Source of the DNA: Paenibacillus sp. CF384
GTDB taxonomy: Bacteria; Bacillota; Bacilli; Paenibacillales; Paenibacillaceae
Assembly (NCBI RefSeq): GCF_900106745.1
Contig: NZ_FNNV01000001.1
Coordinates: forward strand, 434,001 to 498,000
Direction: 5' to 3'
Length of the DNA: 64,000 nt
This document shows positions 26,541-36,041 of this stretch, in pieces. How positions within the stretch are numbered: the first letter of the stretch is position 1; the number at the start of each line of letters is the position of its first letter. The notes beneath the pieces were generated by a model. It was not told the origin of the DNA. It saw nothing but the letters and a program-made list of their open reading frames with translations, and did no database searches. A program made the position numbers and the translations under genes.

Positions 26541-29500
26541 CTATGAATTGTGATCCGGCTTGTACGCATAAGCCCGCATAGCGACGACGATCGCCATTTC
26601 GCGAGTAACCGAATCGGCCGGGTTAAAGCGGTTAGCCGATCCCTGCATGATTTGCAGCGCGCTAACGGTCTGAACGTCGGCTTGAGCCCACTTCGATACT
26701 TGATCCCAATCTTGAAGCGTTACGGATGAGGAAGATTGCTTAAGTTTCAAGGCTCGTACAACAATGGCTGCCATTTGCTCTCTCGTAATCGTCTCATTTG
26801 GATTGAATCGATTCTCGAAGCCCATAATGATCCCCGAGTTGTAGGCCGTATTAATATAGGATGCAAACCATTTGTTCTGTGGTACATCAGTGAACTGGCT
26901 TGCTGCTCCGGCTGTCACGTTCAATCCGAGAACCTCCACCATAAGCTTGGCAAACTCTGCTCTTGTAATCTTCGATTTCGGATTTAACTTGCCTGATGTG
27001 CCTTTAACGAAGCCTTTGCTCGTCGCCGTTTCGATGGCGCTGGTCGCCCATGCTGCAATTTGCTTCGCATCCGAATAGTGCTTGTTCAGATCCACGTTCA
27101 CGCTGCCGCTTGAATCCGTGTTCTGATCTTGTTCATTATTCGGTGGCACCTCGTTATCTGTTGCGTCATCGGGCAAATCCGGCCACTGGCTGGTTGATGC
27201 CCCCAAGTCTTTACCGAGATTGGTCGTATATCTCCATTCCACTTTATCGCCGTCTTTGAGTGTATAGCTGCTGGAGCCGTAACCAGGGTAAATGCCGTTT
27301 ACGTTATACATCCAACCGCTGTTTGCTCCATGATCGAATTCGCCGTCACCGTCAATCGCTTGTACGTAGACACTTCCGAACGAAGCATAATATTTGGATT
27401 TATAGCTGATGCCTTTCGCATCAAGCGATCGCTTGAGCACACTCCATGCGGTATCGCCCGGCTGCAAGTCAAAACTTGTGTTTTGCAGTACATACCCTTT
27501 ATTAATCGTGAGTTTATCAACGGATAAAGTCGCATGAGGGGTTGGGACTGACGGAATTGTCACTGTTTGGGTTGTATAGGCCACATAGTCAGTAAAATGC
27601 TTCGTCTTCACAATCAGATCATCGCCGCTGTCGAACGCATACTCTTCTTTTCCGCTAGCGAGTCCCTCGGCATCGTTCGCAAACCGCTGGATCACATGTG
27701 GAGATCCATTCTGGATATAGGCAGCCTGGTTACCCTTCAATCCTGCGAAGGTCAGTGTAAGGTACGAATCAAATTCGACTCTGCCGACTCCACCTCCGAC
27801 CGTAATTACTTCGCTAAGTCGATTAAGGGTTGAGCCGCTAGGGATTAAGGAATTAACGCGACTGATCAGAACGGAATCCGACTTATTCTTGGATGTTAAC
27901 AGTTCGATAGAAGAACCATCACCACTAATGAGCTGCGTGCCTTGCGCTATGCTGAACGTTAGATTCCCTTTCTTCGCTTCTATGGCAGGCAGATCGGTGT
28001 TAGGCGGCAAGTTCAACATCACCAACGACTGATTCTGCTGAGGAATCGTGATGGCAATTTGCTTCTGCGAATCCGAATCGGCAATGCCGATTATATACGG
28101 ACGATCATCCGAAGGAATCGTAATCGTTGGCTGAACTCCATTGGGCAGCGGCAATTCAATCGGCGGTATACCGCTTCTCACTTCCAGCGGCATGGACTTA
28201 TGTACGACATCAGGCCCGCTCTTAGGGACGTATTTAGATACGGAAACGGTGTAACTTCCAGCAGTCAACCCGTCAAATCGCGCCGTACCTTGCGCATTAG
28301 TCGTCTGCGTGGAAATCGTTTCACCCTCGTGAACGATATCGACATTTACGCCTTCTGCTGGAGCTGAAACCAGTGTAAAGGAGCTCCAATCCATAGTCAT
28401 CTTATTGACTACGATGTCGAAAGCATGATCTTCATTCAGCGATGTACCTGATTCTGGCTGCACCTTAATGGTGTCTATCATCTCCGTATTATCAGCTTTG
28501 TAATAAAATACAAGTTTATCCGCAGTCTTCAATGGAATCTCATCCATCGCGCCATCCGACGAAGTCAACCATGTGTTGCCTCTTTGGATGGCAAAACTCC
28601 AGCTTCCATAATCATTCTCATAATGATTGTATGCAATATCGTTAATGGCAACAAACACCATACCCCACATGGAAGTGATCCCCAGCTGAATGCTGCCCGT
28701 GGTTGACACCGACTTTAAAGCTTCTAAAGGTGTTGCTGCATTTGCCGTTCCTTCGAAGAAGGATTGATTAGGTTCCGGGCCTTCGACTCGGATCTTTACA
28801 GGTGCGGCCGGAATGTGCTCAAGTCCGGGCAGTGTGCCGCTAAAGTCATAAAGCCGCTCACCATGACCTTCCAAGAATAGCTTGTAAGCATCAAGTGCTT
28901 GAAGCGCTTGCTCCGTAGCCATGCCGTTTGACATTGGCCAATCCATCGTATGTGTGAATGTACCGTCTTCCATTCGGAATTGCATGAGCTTGTCGATCAA
29001 TGTGATTCCGTTCTTGGTATAATCCGGACCGGTTGGGTCGACGCCGTAAGCAGTTAAACCAATGATCGCCTGCGCCACACTTTCGCTGGAATCGACGGTA
29101 CTCCCCCATGACGTGATAATATAACCGCCATTCGGCGATTGTTTTAAGGAAAGCCACTGTGTCAGATCTGAAATCAAATCCAACCTCTTAACCGTTGCAT
29201 TCTCTGCGTAAGGCGCAAGCGCGATTAAAGACATGGCCGTAAGATCCGGGTCGCTATGGTTGCCAACGCTTAGCGAGAATCCCCCGTCTTCGTTTTGGCG
29301 GGAGGCTATTTCGTCAATAAGAGTTTCTCTAGTCCATTTCGCGTCTGCTGGAACCTCATAGTGACCTGAATCCATTGCAATCAAAGCAAATATAGGGCCA
29401 TTGATCCCTTGGTTAATCATATAGTTGCTAGAATAAAGCTTCTCGATCAAGTTAAAGCCGGCGATATTCGTTGCATCTTGACCTGCAGCCGATAGGGTCA

Positions 29501-29810
29501 TGATCGTACGCTCTAACTCGGTAACGCGATCGAATTCAGCTTCGCTATACTTAACGCGGTTAACTAATGACTGTACATAGGTATCGGGTATCTTCTTACC
29601 CGCCCTTGTCAGTCCGATTGCCCCCCAATCGGAACCAACTCCTGATGAGCTTTTCTGGAAGTAACCCGATGCAGCTTCGATTGTAGCTGCGAGATCGAAA
29701 GGCGCCTCAGCGCGCGCTGTCTTCACCGGACCGAGGCCGGCAGTGATCGACAATAACAACATAATGAATGAAACGATAATAGCTAATGATTTGATTGCCT
29801 TTGAACGCAT
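26541..29810 (-). CDS. SLH-anchored surface protein with transcobalamin/intrinsic-factor-like domain plan (DUF4430)
   Basis: 1089 residues from the ATG at 29810 (GAAGG 7 nt upstream). A signal peptide ends near TARAEA. Residues about 45-330 form prenyltransferase-like alpha/alpha repeats (EDGGFSL, NGGYI, DGTFTHTMDW). There follow a DUF4430-like beta domain (about 340-470), a carboxypeptidase-regulatory-like fold (about 480-560), a linker region, and a clear second DUF4430 domain (about 760-880: GDTAWSVLKRSL, NSGWMYNVNGIYPGYG, DGDKVEWRYTTNLGKD). Three SLH repeats at the C-terminus bind the cell-wall polymer. An alpha/alpha barrel plus DUF4430 is the plan of vertebrate intrinsic factor, and a cobalamin riboswitch precedes the gene. 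I infer a cell-surface corrinoid-capturing protein. Confidence 0.8.
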   Translation of the reverse strand: MRSKAIKSLAIIVSFIMLLLSITAGLGPVKTARAEAPFDLAATIEAASGYFQKSSSGVGSDWGAIGLTRAGKKIPDTYVQSLVNRVKYSEAEFDRVTELERTIMTLSAAGQDATNIAGFNLIEKLYSSNYMINQGINGPIFALIAMDSGHYEVPADAKWTRETLIDEIASRQNEDGGFSLSVGNHSDPDLTAMSLIALAPYAENATVKRLDLISDLTQWLSLKQSPNGGYIITSWGSTVDSSESVAQAIIGLTAYGVDPTGPDYTKNGITLIDKLMQFRMEDGTFTHTMDWPMSNGMATEQALQALDAYKLFLEGHGERLYDFSGTLPGLEHIPAAPVKIRVEGPEPNQSFFEGTANAATPLEALKSVSTTGSIQLGITSMWGMVFVAINDIAYNHYENDYGSWSFAIQRGNTWLTSSDGAMDEIPLKTADKLVFYYKADNTEMIDTIKVQPESGTSLNEDHAFDIVVNKMTMDWSSFTLVSAPAEGVNVDIVHEGETISTQTTNAQGTARFDGLTAGSYTVSVSKYVPKSGPDVVHKSMPLEVRSGIPPIELPLPNGVQPTITIPSDDRPYIIGIADSDSQKQIAITIPQQNQSLVMLNLPPNTDLPAIEAKKGNLTFSIAQGTQLISGDGSSIELLTSKNKSDSVLISRVNSLIPSGSTLNRLSEVITVGGGVGRVEFDSYLTLTFAGLKGNQAAYIQNGSPHVIQRFANDAEGLASGKEEYAFDSGDDLIVKTKHFTDYVAYTTQTVTIPSVPTPHATLSVDKLTINKGYVLQNTSFDLQPGDTAWSVLKRSLDAKGISYKSKYYASFGSVYVQAIDGDGEFDHGANSGWMYNVNGIYPGYGSSSYTLKDGDKVEWRYTTNLGKDLGASTSQWPDLPDDATDNEVPPNNEQDQNTDSSGSVNVDLNKHYSDAKQIAAWATSAIETATSKGFVKGTSGKLNPKSKITRAEFAKLMVEVLGLNVTAGAASQFTDVPQNKWFASYINTAYNSGIIMGFENRFNPNETITREQMAAIVVRALKLKQSSSSVTLQDWDQVSKWAQADVQTVSALQIMQGSANRFNPADSVTREMAIVVAMRAYAYKPDHNS

Positions 29811-29894
29811 AGTCTTGCCTTCTCTCTTCGTATATTGTTGCATTTGATATCAACCTTTTCTCGTTCTACAGTAATCTGTGGCATACATAATAAC

Positions 29895-29928
29895 AAAAAC
29901 GCCCCCGATTCATGAAAGAATCAAGGGC
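29895..29928 (-). terminator. Intrinsic terminator in the riboswitch leader
   Basis: On the minus strand GCCCTTGATTC, loop, GAATCGGGGGC then TTTTTG. It lies between the B12 box and the start codon and is the probable expression platform, so the riboswitch would act by transcription attenuation. Confidence 0.7.
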
Positions 29929-30002
29929 AGCCCGCGTCGTCAACTACAAGGAAAGACAACAAAAAAAGCACCGCCTCCATCATCCGTAGAGTGTGTGAAA
30001 TC

Positions 30003-30172
30003 CAATCAAGGCAGGTCTCCTGGCTATGCGTCAACGCTTCTCTGTTACCTTCCCAGCCTGTCGGCCAGTGGCAATTCCCAGATCAGCTCTTCATTTACAG
30101 TGGCGGGACCGCGCCGGATTTTCACCGGACTTCCCTATTAAGCAGGCTTATCGACTAAGCCTGCACCTTGAC
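30003..30172 (-). ncRNA. Cobalamin riboswitch
   Basis: On the minus strand the conserved elements appear in order: AAGGTGC near the 5' end, AGGGAAGTCCGGTGAAAATC, GGTCCCGCCACTG, then the B12 box AGCCAGGAGACCTGCC at 30010-30025. It points toward the SLH surface-protein gene and away from metE, and ends about 190 nt before the start codon. When B12 is bound, transcription of the surface protein should stop. Confidence 0.95.
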
Positions 30173-30196
30173 TAGTTTTATTCAATTGCTATTCAT

Positions 30197-30223
30197 ATTA
30201 TAGAATGTAGCTGCTTTTGTCTA
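30197..30223 (-). promoter_or_regulatory. Promoter of the riboswitch transcript
   Basis: TATAAT (30197-30202) and TAGACA (30218-30223) on the minus strand with 15-nt spacing, 25 bp before the riboswitch. The -10 is perfect; the spacing is short. Confidence 0.5.
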
Positions 30224-30352
30224 TGAAATTAGCGAATCGCCTTCCAAACCCATAGTAAAAAGCTATACCTTGACATAGTATTTATGTGTTTTCCGATAGC
30301 AAGCTCTCCGCTCTATAATAAGCTCATCATACAGCGCAGGGAGAGATTGACA

Positions 30353-32623
30353 TTGCAAACATCACTTATTGGCTATCCTAGAGTAGGATCATTACGAGAG
30401 CTGAAATTCGCTTCGGAGAAATATTTTAAAGGCGACATTACGCTAGACGAACTCCATCAGACCGGCGTGGAGCTACGCGCCAACCACTGGAGGAAACAGC
30501 AAGAGAATGGGATTGACTATATACCTTCCAACGATTTCTCATTCTACGACGGCCTGCTCGATACGGCATGCTTGTTCAATATCATTCCGGAGCGCTATCA
30601 ATCGCTGGGTCTTAGCCCGCTTGAAACCTATTTTGCTATGGCAAGAGGTTACCAAGGCGAACAAGGCGATGTTAAAGCGCTGGCCATGAAAAAATGGTTC
30701 AACACGAACTATCACTATATGGTTCCTGTCATTGACGATTCCACTACGATTCAGTTAGCAGGCACGAAGCTGTTCGATGAGTTCCTAGAGGCTAAACGTC
30801 TACATATCCCAACGAAACCGGTATTAATCGGTGCCTTCACGCTGCTCAAGCTTGCCAAATATACAGGCGTCAAGCAAGCAGGCGACTTCCTACAAGAAAC
30901 AGCCGCTGCCTATGCGAATGTACTCATCGAACTAAACGCGCTCGGTGCCGAATGGATTCAGATTGACGAGCCTGCACTGGTAACCGATCTCTCGCAAGAG
31001 GATCTTGACCTTTTCTCAAAGCTGTATAAGCTCATTCTAGCCTCCAAGGGCGATGTAAAAGTTCTCGCTCAAACCTACTTCGGTGACATTCGCGACTGTT
31101 ATCAAGCGCTTCAAGCCCTCCCATTCGATGGCATTGGGATTGACTTCGTCGAAGGCAAACAATCGCTGGAGCTCGTGCGCCGGAACGGATTCTCTGCTGA
31201 TAAAGTACTGTTCGCCGGTGTCGTAAACGGGAAGAATATTTGGAAAAACAACTATAAACACACACTTGCAACCGTGCAAGAGTTGAAGGGTCTAGCCAAA
31301 CAGCTGGTGCTGAGCTCCTCTTGTTCGCTGCTTCATGTACCATACTCCTTGCAGAACGAAACAAAGCTGACTGACCATCATAAACATTATTTTGCATTCG
31401 CTGAAGAGAAGCTGCGTGAATTTGCTGACCTTAAATCGATCTTGGCACATGCGAATCCATATGCAGCCGACCTTTACCTCCAGAATGAAGAGCTCTTCAA
31501 TGGAATTCGTTTCGCAGGTAACGAAGCTGTACACGCCAGAACGTCAACGTTAACGGACGCTGACTTCACGAGACTGCCTGCTTTCACCGAACGTGAAGCG
31601 ATTCAGAATGACAAGTTCAAGCTGCCTCCGCTTCCGACGACTACGATCGGATCGTTCCCGCAGACAGCCGAAGTCAGAGCGAACCGTTTCTCTTTCAAGA
31701 AAGGCGCCATTACCGAAGAACAATACAAACAGTTCAATTTCGATAAGATTGCGGAATGTATCGCACTGCAAGAAGAGATTGGCTTGGACGTTCTGGTCCA
31801 TGGCGAATATGAGCGTAACGATATGGTGGAATACTTCGGGGAGTGTTTAGACGGATTTATTTTCACAGAGAACGCTTGGGTGCAATCCTATGGTACAAGA
31901 TGCGTCAAACCGCCAATCGTATGGGGAGATATCAGCCGCTCCAGACCCATGACTGTCGAATATTCGGCTTATGCTAAGAGTTTAACAAACAAACCGGTAA
32001 AAGGCATGTTGACCGGCCCGGTTACCATTCTCAACTGGTCCTTCCCTCGCGAGGATATTAGCTTGAAGGATAGCGCCCTACAGATTGCGCTTGCAATCAG
32101 AGACGAAGTGCTCGATTTGGAAGCCAATCAGATTGAAATCATCCAGATCGATGAAGCCGCACTGAGAGAGAAGCTACCTCTGCGCCAATCGGATTGGCAA
32201 GCCGAATACTTGAGCTGGGCCATCCCTGCTTTCCGCTTGGTGCATAGCGGCGTCCAGGCCGATACGCAAATTCATACCCATATGTGCTACAGCCAATTCA
32301 GTGATATTATTCGGGATATCGATGCCATGGATGCCGACGTCATTACGTTCGAAGCATCCAGGTCGGATCTTGCCATTATCGATGCCATCAACGCTTGCGG
32401 CTTCCAGACCGAAGTCGGACCAGGGGTTTACGATATCCACTCCCCTCGTATTCCGTCCGTGGACGAGCTCAAGCAAGGACTCCACCGCATGCTAGACAAA
32501 ATCGACGCTGCCAAACTGTGGGTCAATCCCGATTGCGGATTGAAGACGCGAGGCGTAACCGAAACGTGGGAAAGTCTGCGGCACTTGGTCCAAGCTGCGA
32601 AAGAAGTCAGAGCAGCGTTGTAA
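30353..32623 (+). CDS. metE: Cobalamin-independent methionine synthase MetE
   Basis: 756 residues from the TTG at 30353 (GGGAG 9 nt upstream), giving the standard start [17 protein letters not shown]. The protein is a double TIM barrel with zinc ligands in HTHMCYSQF (His643, Cys645), the Glu in ITFEASRSD and Cys728 (in [10 protein letters not shown]). It transfers the methyl group from 5-methyltetrahydropteroyl-triglutamate to homocysteine without B12. TTGACA at 30270-30275 may be a -35 element, but I see no convincing -10. No riboswitch or T-box is present on its own side. Confidence 0.95.
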   Translation: MQTSLIGYPRVGSLRELKFASEKYFKGDITLDELHQTGVELRANHWRKQQENGIDYIPSNDFSFYDGLLDTACLFNIIPERYQSLGLSPLETYFAMARGYQGEQGDVKALAMKKWFNTNYHYMVPVIDDSTTIQLAGTKLFDEFLEAKRLHIPTKPVLIGAFTLLKLAKYTGVKQAGDFLQETAAAYANVLIELNALGAEWIQIDEPALVTDLSQEDLDLFSKLYKLILASKGDVKVLAQTYFGDIRDCYQALQALPFDGIGIDFVEGKQSLELVRRNGFSADKVLFAGVVNGKNIWKNNYKHTLATVQELKGLAKQLVLSSSCSLLHVPYSLQNETKLTDHHKHYFAFAEEKLREFADLKSILAHANPYAADLYLQNEELFNGIRFAGNEAVHARTSTLTDADFTRLPAFTEREAIQNDKFKLPPLPTTTIGSFPQTAEVRANRFSFKKGAITEEQYKQFNFDKIAECIALQEEIGLDVLVHGEYERNDMVEYFGECLDGFIFTENAWVQSYGTRCVKPPIVWGDISRSRPMTVEYSAYAKSLTNKPVKGMLTGPVTILNWSFPREDISLKDSALQIALAIRDEVLDLEANQIEIIQIDEAALREKLPLRQSDWQAEYLSWAIPAFRLVHSGVQADTQIHTHMCYSQFSDIIRDIDAMDADVITFEASRSDLAIIDAINACGFQTEVGPGVYDIHSPRIPSVDELKQGLHRMLDKIDAAKLWVNPDCGLKTRGVTETWESLRHLVQAAKEVRAAL

Positions 32624-32638
32624 CTTTACTGGAATCAG

Positions 32639-32672
32639 AAAAGGATGAACTCAACCGAGTTCATCCTTTTGA
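32639..32672. terminator. Bidirectional terminator between metE and the LysR gene
   Basis: AAGGATGAACTC/GAGTTCATCCTT stem with a 4-nt loop and A/T flanks on both sides. It overlaps the last codons of the convergent LysR gene. Confidence 0.8.
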
Positions 32673-33592
32673 CTTAGTATGGCGTATCCGAAATCCGCGA
32701 TGATGCTCTCCAGCTTCCCTACATAATCGGTGGCGAGCTGGCTTAAATTGGTTTTCTTGTTCGTGATATAACCGATCTGCATCTTCTCGACTGTTCGCAG
32801 ACGCACCGATTTAATATTTTCCCCGTTCAAATCCTCATTCAGAACTCCGGAACTGATCGTATAACCATTCAAACCGATAAGAAGATTGAATAAGGTCGCC
32901 CGGTCGCTCACCATGATTTTCTTCTTGTAGGACCTGGTACTTAGAATCTCCTCCGAGAAATGGAACGAATTATACTCCCCCTGCTCGAAAGACAGACATG
33001 GGAACTCGTCCAGATCATCGATTTCTAACATCGTCTTATTGGCCAGCGGATGTTCCGTGCTTATAAAGACATGCGGTTCTGCTTCGAAGAGCGGATGGAA
33101 TCGGAGTCCGCTATCTTTCACTATTTTCTCGATAACCTTCCGGTTAAAGTCGCTTAGGTACAGGATGCCGATCTCGCTGCGCATGTTTCGTACGTCTTCG
33201 ATAATTTCGTAAGTTCTGGTTTCACGCAACGTACATTCGTATTCATTCGTATTCAAATCTTTCAACAGGCTCACGAAAGCTTGAACGGCAAAAGCATAAT
33301 GCTGCGTGGATATGGAACATAGCTTCTTCGTAGGTTTCTTATCCATGTATCTCTGCTCAAGCAACTCGGCTTGCTCTACTACTTGCCTGGCGTAGGATAG
33401 AAATTCAGCACCTTCGTTGGAAAGCGCTATACCCCTCGAGGTCCGAAGAAAGATGTCTAAGCCGATCTCATGCTCCAATTCTTTAACTGCACTGGACAAG
33501 CTGGGCTGAGAGATAAAAAGCTGCTTGGCTGCCTCGCTAATGGAGCCGCAGCTTACGATGGCAAGGATATATTTCAGCTGCTGTAAGGTCAT
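32651..33592 (-). CDS. LysR family transcriptional regulator
   Basis: 313 residues. The N-terminal winged helix-turn-helix (about 1-60) reads MTLQQLKYILAIVSCGSISEAAKQLFISQPSLSSAVKELE, cited here only by its SISEAAKQLF core. An effector-binding domain (about 90-300) follows. It is convergent with metE and shares a terminator with it. A sulfur or methionine role is possible from proximity but not shown; it starts 4 bp downstream of a GNAT gene on the same strand. Confidence 0.85.
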   Translation of the reverse strand: MTLQQLKYILAIVSCGSISEAAKQLFISQPSLSSAVKELEHEIGLDIFLRTSRGIALSNEGAEFLSYARQVVEQAELLEQRYMDKKPTKKLCSISTQHYAFAVQAFVSLLKDLNTNEYECTLRETRTYEIIEDVRNMRSEIGILYLSDFNRKVIEKIVKDSGLRFHPLFEAEPHVFISTEHPLANKTMLEIDDLDEFPCLSFEQGEYNSFHFSEEILSTRSYKKKIMVSDRATLFNLLIGLNGYTISSGVLNEDLNGENIKSVRLRTVEKMQIGYITNKKTNLSQLATDYVGKLESIIADFGYAILSQKDELG

Positions 33593-33596
33593 GACT

Positions 33597-34052
33597 TTAT
33601 AATGCCTTCGTCATATAAACACTATATGGGTCTAGTATATAATCCGAGAATGGCTCGCACTCTTCGAAGCCTAGACTCTCATACAGCTTCATCGCGGGTT
33701 TGAACGATTCCAACGATCCCGTTTCCAAGCTTAGCCGTACATATCCGCGTTTCTTGGCTTCTTCGATCATATGGACAAGAAGTCTCTTCGCAACCCCTTT
33801 TCTTAAATGCTTCTTGGAGGTACGCATTGACTTGATCTCACCATGTTCCGCATCCAGCTCCTTAATCGCGCCGCAGCCGAGTAATTCATCCTCTTGCCAA
33901 GCACTCCAGAACGTAATCTCCGGCTGCTTCAATCCGTCAAGGTTGAGCGCATGCATGCTTTCCTCGGGAGATTGCTCGGCCATACTGCGAACATGTTCCG
34001 CTATAAGGGCAATAATTTGGTCTCCGGTTAAATCGTCGATTCTGATTTCCAT
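33597..34052 (-). CDS. GNAT family N-acetyltransferase
   Basis: 151 residues from the ATG at 34052, with GGAG 9 nt upstream. Motif A reads HLRKGVAKRLLVHMIEEAKKRGY, followed by LETGSLESFKPAMKLYESLGF. It resembles the PhnO/YsnE-type acetyltransferases that act on small molecules. Its stop is 4 bp before the LysR gene, so the two are probably cotranscribed. Substrate unknown. Confidence 0.82.
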   Translation of the reverse strand: MEIRIDDLTGDQIIALIAEHVRSMAEQSPEESMHALNLDGLKQPEITFWSAWQEDELLGCGAIKELDAEHGEIKSMRTSKKHLRKGVAKRLLVHMIEEAKKRGYVRLSLETGSLESFKPAMKLYESLGFEECEPFSDYILDPYSVYMTKAL

Positions 34053-34165
34053 AAGTCTACACTCCACTGTCTGTTGGATTTAATTCACCTATTATACAAG
34101 CCCAGCTAAGTGAAGTCGATATGTATTCATCTCATAATCATCTGAGTCCAAGGATGGATTCGAGC

Positions 34166-34690
34166 TTACAGAAATTCATCTTCCAGAATCGAATATTGGT
34201 AGGAGTCGTACCACTTTCCTTTATGCCGCATATGTTCTCTCAAATGACCTTCGAATTTCATTCCGATTCGTTGCAGCACCGTTGCTGAACCTAAGTTATC
34301 CGGGCGACAGGTTGCATACATGCGATGAAGTCCATGCTCTCGAAAACCTAACTGCAGTAAGGCAGCCGCCGCTTCAGTAGCATAACCTTTACCCCAGAAT
34401 GCGCGATTGAAGCAATAACCCAATTCCGCTTGTAAAGGGTTCCCGATGTGCAGGCCACAGCCGCCGATCAACTCCCCGCTTTCCTTCAATACAACAGCAA
34501 ACTCGTAATCCAGTCGCGGCTGCTGGTTCTGCATGTCAATGACGCTCTGGAGGTAGTTCTGTGTGTCTTCAATGGTATTCGGCCCCCAAATCGTATGGGT
34601 ACAGACCAAAGGATCCGAGGCGTACGCATGAACAGCTTCCAAATCGGAAGCCTTAAATTCTCGTATGATTAATCGATTTGTTTCCATCAT
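34166..34690 (-). CDS. GNAT acetyltransferase, RimJ/RimL-like
   Basis: 174 residues of the Acetyltransf_3 type: METNRLIIREFKASDLEAV at the start, AVVLKESGELIGGCGLHIG in the middle, FWGKGYATEAAAALLQLGF as motif A, and ATCRPDNLGSATVLQRIGM. Relatives acetylate N-termini of ribosomal proteins or other amines. The gene stands alone, with 34691-34837 upstream empty of recognisable features. Confidence 0.85.
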   Translation of the reverse strand: MMETNRLIIREFKASDLEAVHAYASDPLVCTHTIWGPNTIEDTQNYLQSVIDMQNQQPRLDYEFAVVLKESGELIGGCGLHIGNPLQAELGYCFNRAFWGKGYATEAAAALLQLGFREHGLHRMYATCRPDNLGSATVLQRIGMKFEGHLREHMRHKGKWYDSYQYSILEDEFL

Positions 34691-34837
34691 GTCGTTAAGC
34701 CTCCACTGAGTTAGTTTACATAACTATATATATGTAATCTTTGATGCGTAATCATGCTGTTTACAATTTCTGATTTATGCATAAATATTCAATTATTTGT
34801 TGTGGAGCAATATGCTATAAATTGATCATACCAAATA

Positions 34838-34868
34838 ATGGGATAGTCGGGTATCCCGACTATCCCAT
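34838..34868. repeat. Perfect 14-bp inverted repeat (terminator-like)
   Basis: ATGGGATAGTCGGG, loop TAT, CCCGACTATCCCAT. It lies 23 bp after the stop of the small lipoprotein gene on the minus strand, so it may end that transcript, but no U run follows. Confidence 0.5.
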
Positions 34869-34890
34869 CTATCCCATCTTCTGCGGCAAG

Positions 34891-35187
34891 CTAATCTCGT
34901 TTTCCTTTCTTCCGCCTGCGGAAGGATATGCCGCCAAAACCACAAATGACCGCGATATAGAATCCGGTATCGTACCACCAGCCTGTATTGAGTGCCTCAT
35001 AGACTCGAATATTGGGCTTAAAGATGCCTATTATGAGCGAGATTGGTGCGATCCAGCCATGCCAAATTCCCCAGAAAAATCCTGCGGGATGGGCCACATT
35101 ATTTGTTCCGTCTCCGGGTACACACCCCGACAATGCAAGAACAGTGACGAACAGCATCCCTGTAAGGAGTACATATTTAGCTTTCAT
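34891..35187 (-). CDS. Small membrane lipoprotein, unknown function
   Basis: 98 residues from the ATG at 35187, preceded by AAAGGAGG at a good distance. The lipoprotein signal ends in lipobox LSGC (Cys22). Two further hydrophobic segments follow (HGWIAPISLIIGIF and GFYIAVICGFGGISF), and the tail RRRKKGKRD is very basic, so the C-terminus is probably cytoplasmic. I do not recognise the exact family. Similar small proteins are common and uncharacterised in Paenibacillus. Confidence 0.7.
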   Translation of the reverse strand: MKAKYVLLTGMLFVTVLALSGCVPGDGTNNVAHPAGFFWGIWHGWIAPISLIIGIFKPNIRVYEALNTGWWYDTGFYIAVICGFGGISFRRRKKGKRD

Positions 35188-35297
35188 GTCCCTTCCTCCT
35201 TTCTCAAACATGTCATACATCGGTGAATATTCCTGTGATTTCGTGGATTTTTATGCATATAATTCAACGTATGTATTTCCACAGCATCATTCGCCCG

Positions 35298-35888
35298 ATG
35301 GGAGTGTTGATCAATCTGACAAGACTGATTCTTTCCTTACTTGCACTTCTACTGCTTATAGGCTGTGACAACACGAATGCAGATCAAACCGCTTCAATAG
35401 CTGAAGAACCACAGACAACTCTTGCTAAGAACATGACCGCTCATCAGAAGGACATTTTTCAAGAAATTCTCGCACGGGTGCTACGCAATCGCAACAATCT
35501 GACGCCTGAAACACATCGACAATTCTGGGAACTGGTGGATGAGGTTGGAGCAACAGAGGAAGAATTGGCAACGATGAAAGACTTGCTGGCAGGCCCTATA
35601 GTCATTTATATGAAATATTTCTTCGAGGATGCCTTGATTTCTTTAGATTCAGGTACACCCTACAAATCCGATGAACGGGAACGATATGAGCAGCATCTGA
35701 AATCGTTGAATGCGATTACCGACTACAGAATCGAAGAAAATAATCAGCTTATGGAACAAATCGCCTATAAGCAACCCATTCAGCAAGGTAAACAATCAGC
35801 CGTGATGGACGAGGCAATGATACAACAGGCTTTAGTGAACGTGAATTTTGCGATGGACACCATCAATCAATTATTCACGAGGCCCTAA
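35298..35888 (+). CDS. Putative lipoprotein, unknown function
   Basis: 196 residues from the ATG at 35298; no good ribosome-binding site is visible and the start is uncertain (the frame is open upstream to 35223). A lipoprotein signal with a long hydrophobic core ends in LIGC (Cys23). The mature part is mostly helical and polar (AHQKDIFQEILARVLRNRNN, EEELATMKDLL). No known domain is recognised. It is followed by the large membrane-anchored orphan on the same strand. Confidence 0.6.
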   Translation: MGVLINLTRLILSLLALLLLIGCDNTNADQTASIAEEPQTTLAKNMTAHQKDIFQEILARVLRNRNNLTPETHRQFWELVDEVGATEEELATMKDLLAGPIVIYMKYFFEDALISLDSGTPYKSDERERYEQHLKSLNAITDYRIEENNQLMEQIAYKQPIQQGKQSAVMDEAMIQQALVNVNFAMDTINQLFTRP

Positions 35889-36041
35889 AATAGTTTCCTC
35901 CAAGGAGAGTCAATCTGACTCTCCTTCATTCGCTATTGGATATAATCGCATAACCATATAATGAACATGTATACAAGCAACTTTTCCGGCTAAATAACGT
36001 CTAATGATTGAGATTATTTGGCAGCATTGAGGAGTGGCCAT

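Noticed and set aside
30003-30172. Cobalamin riboswitch controlling metE
   Set aside because: All conserved elements and the attenuator read on the minus strand, so the aptamer lies upstream of the surface-protein gene, not metE.
34777-35226. Open frame of 149 codons on the plus strand across the small lipoprotein gene
   Set aside because: The minus-strand frame has a strong ribosome-binding site and a lipobox; the plus-strand frame has neither, and its Cys/Tyr/Pro-rich product resembles nothing.
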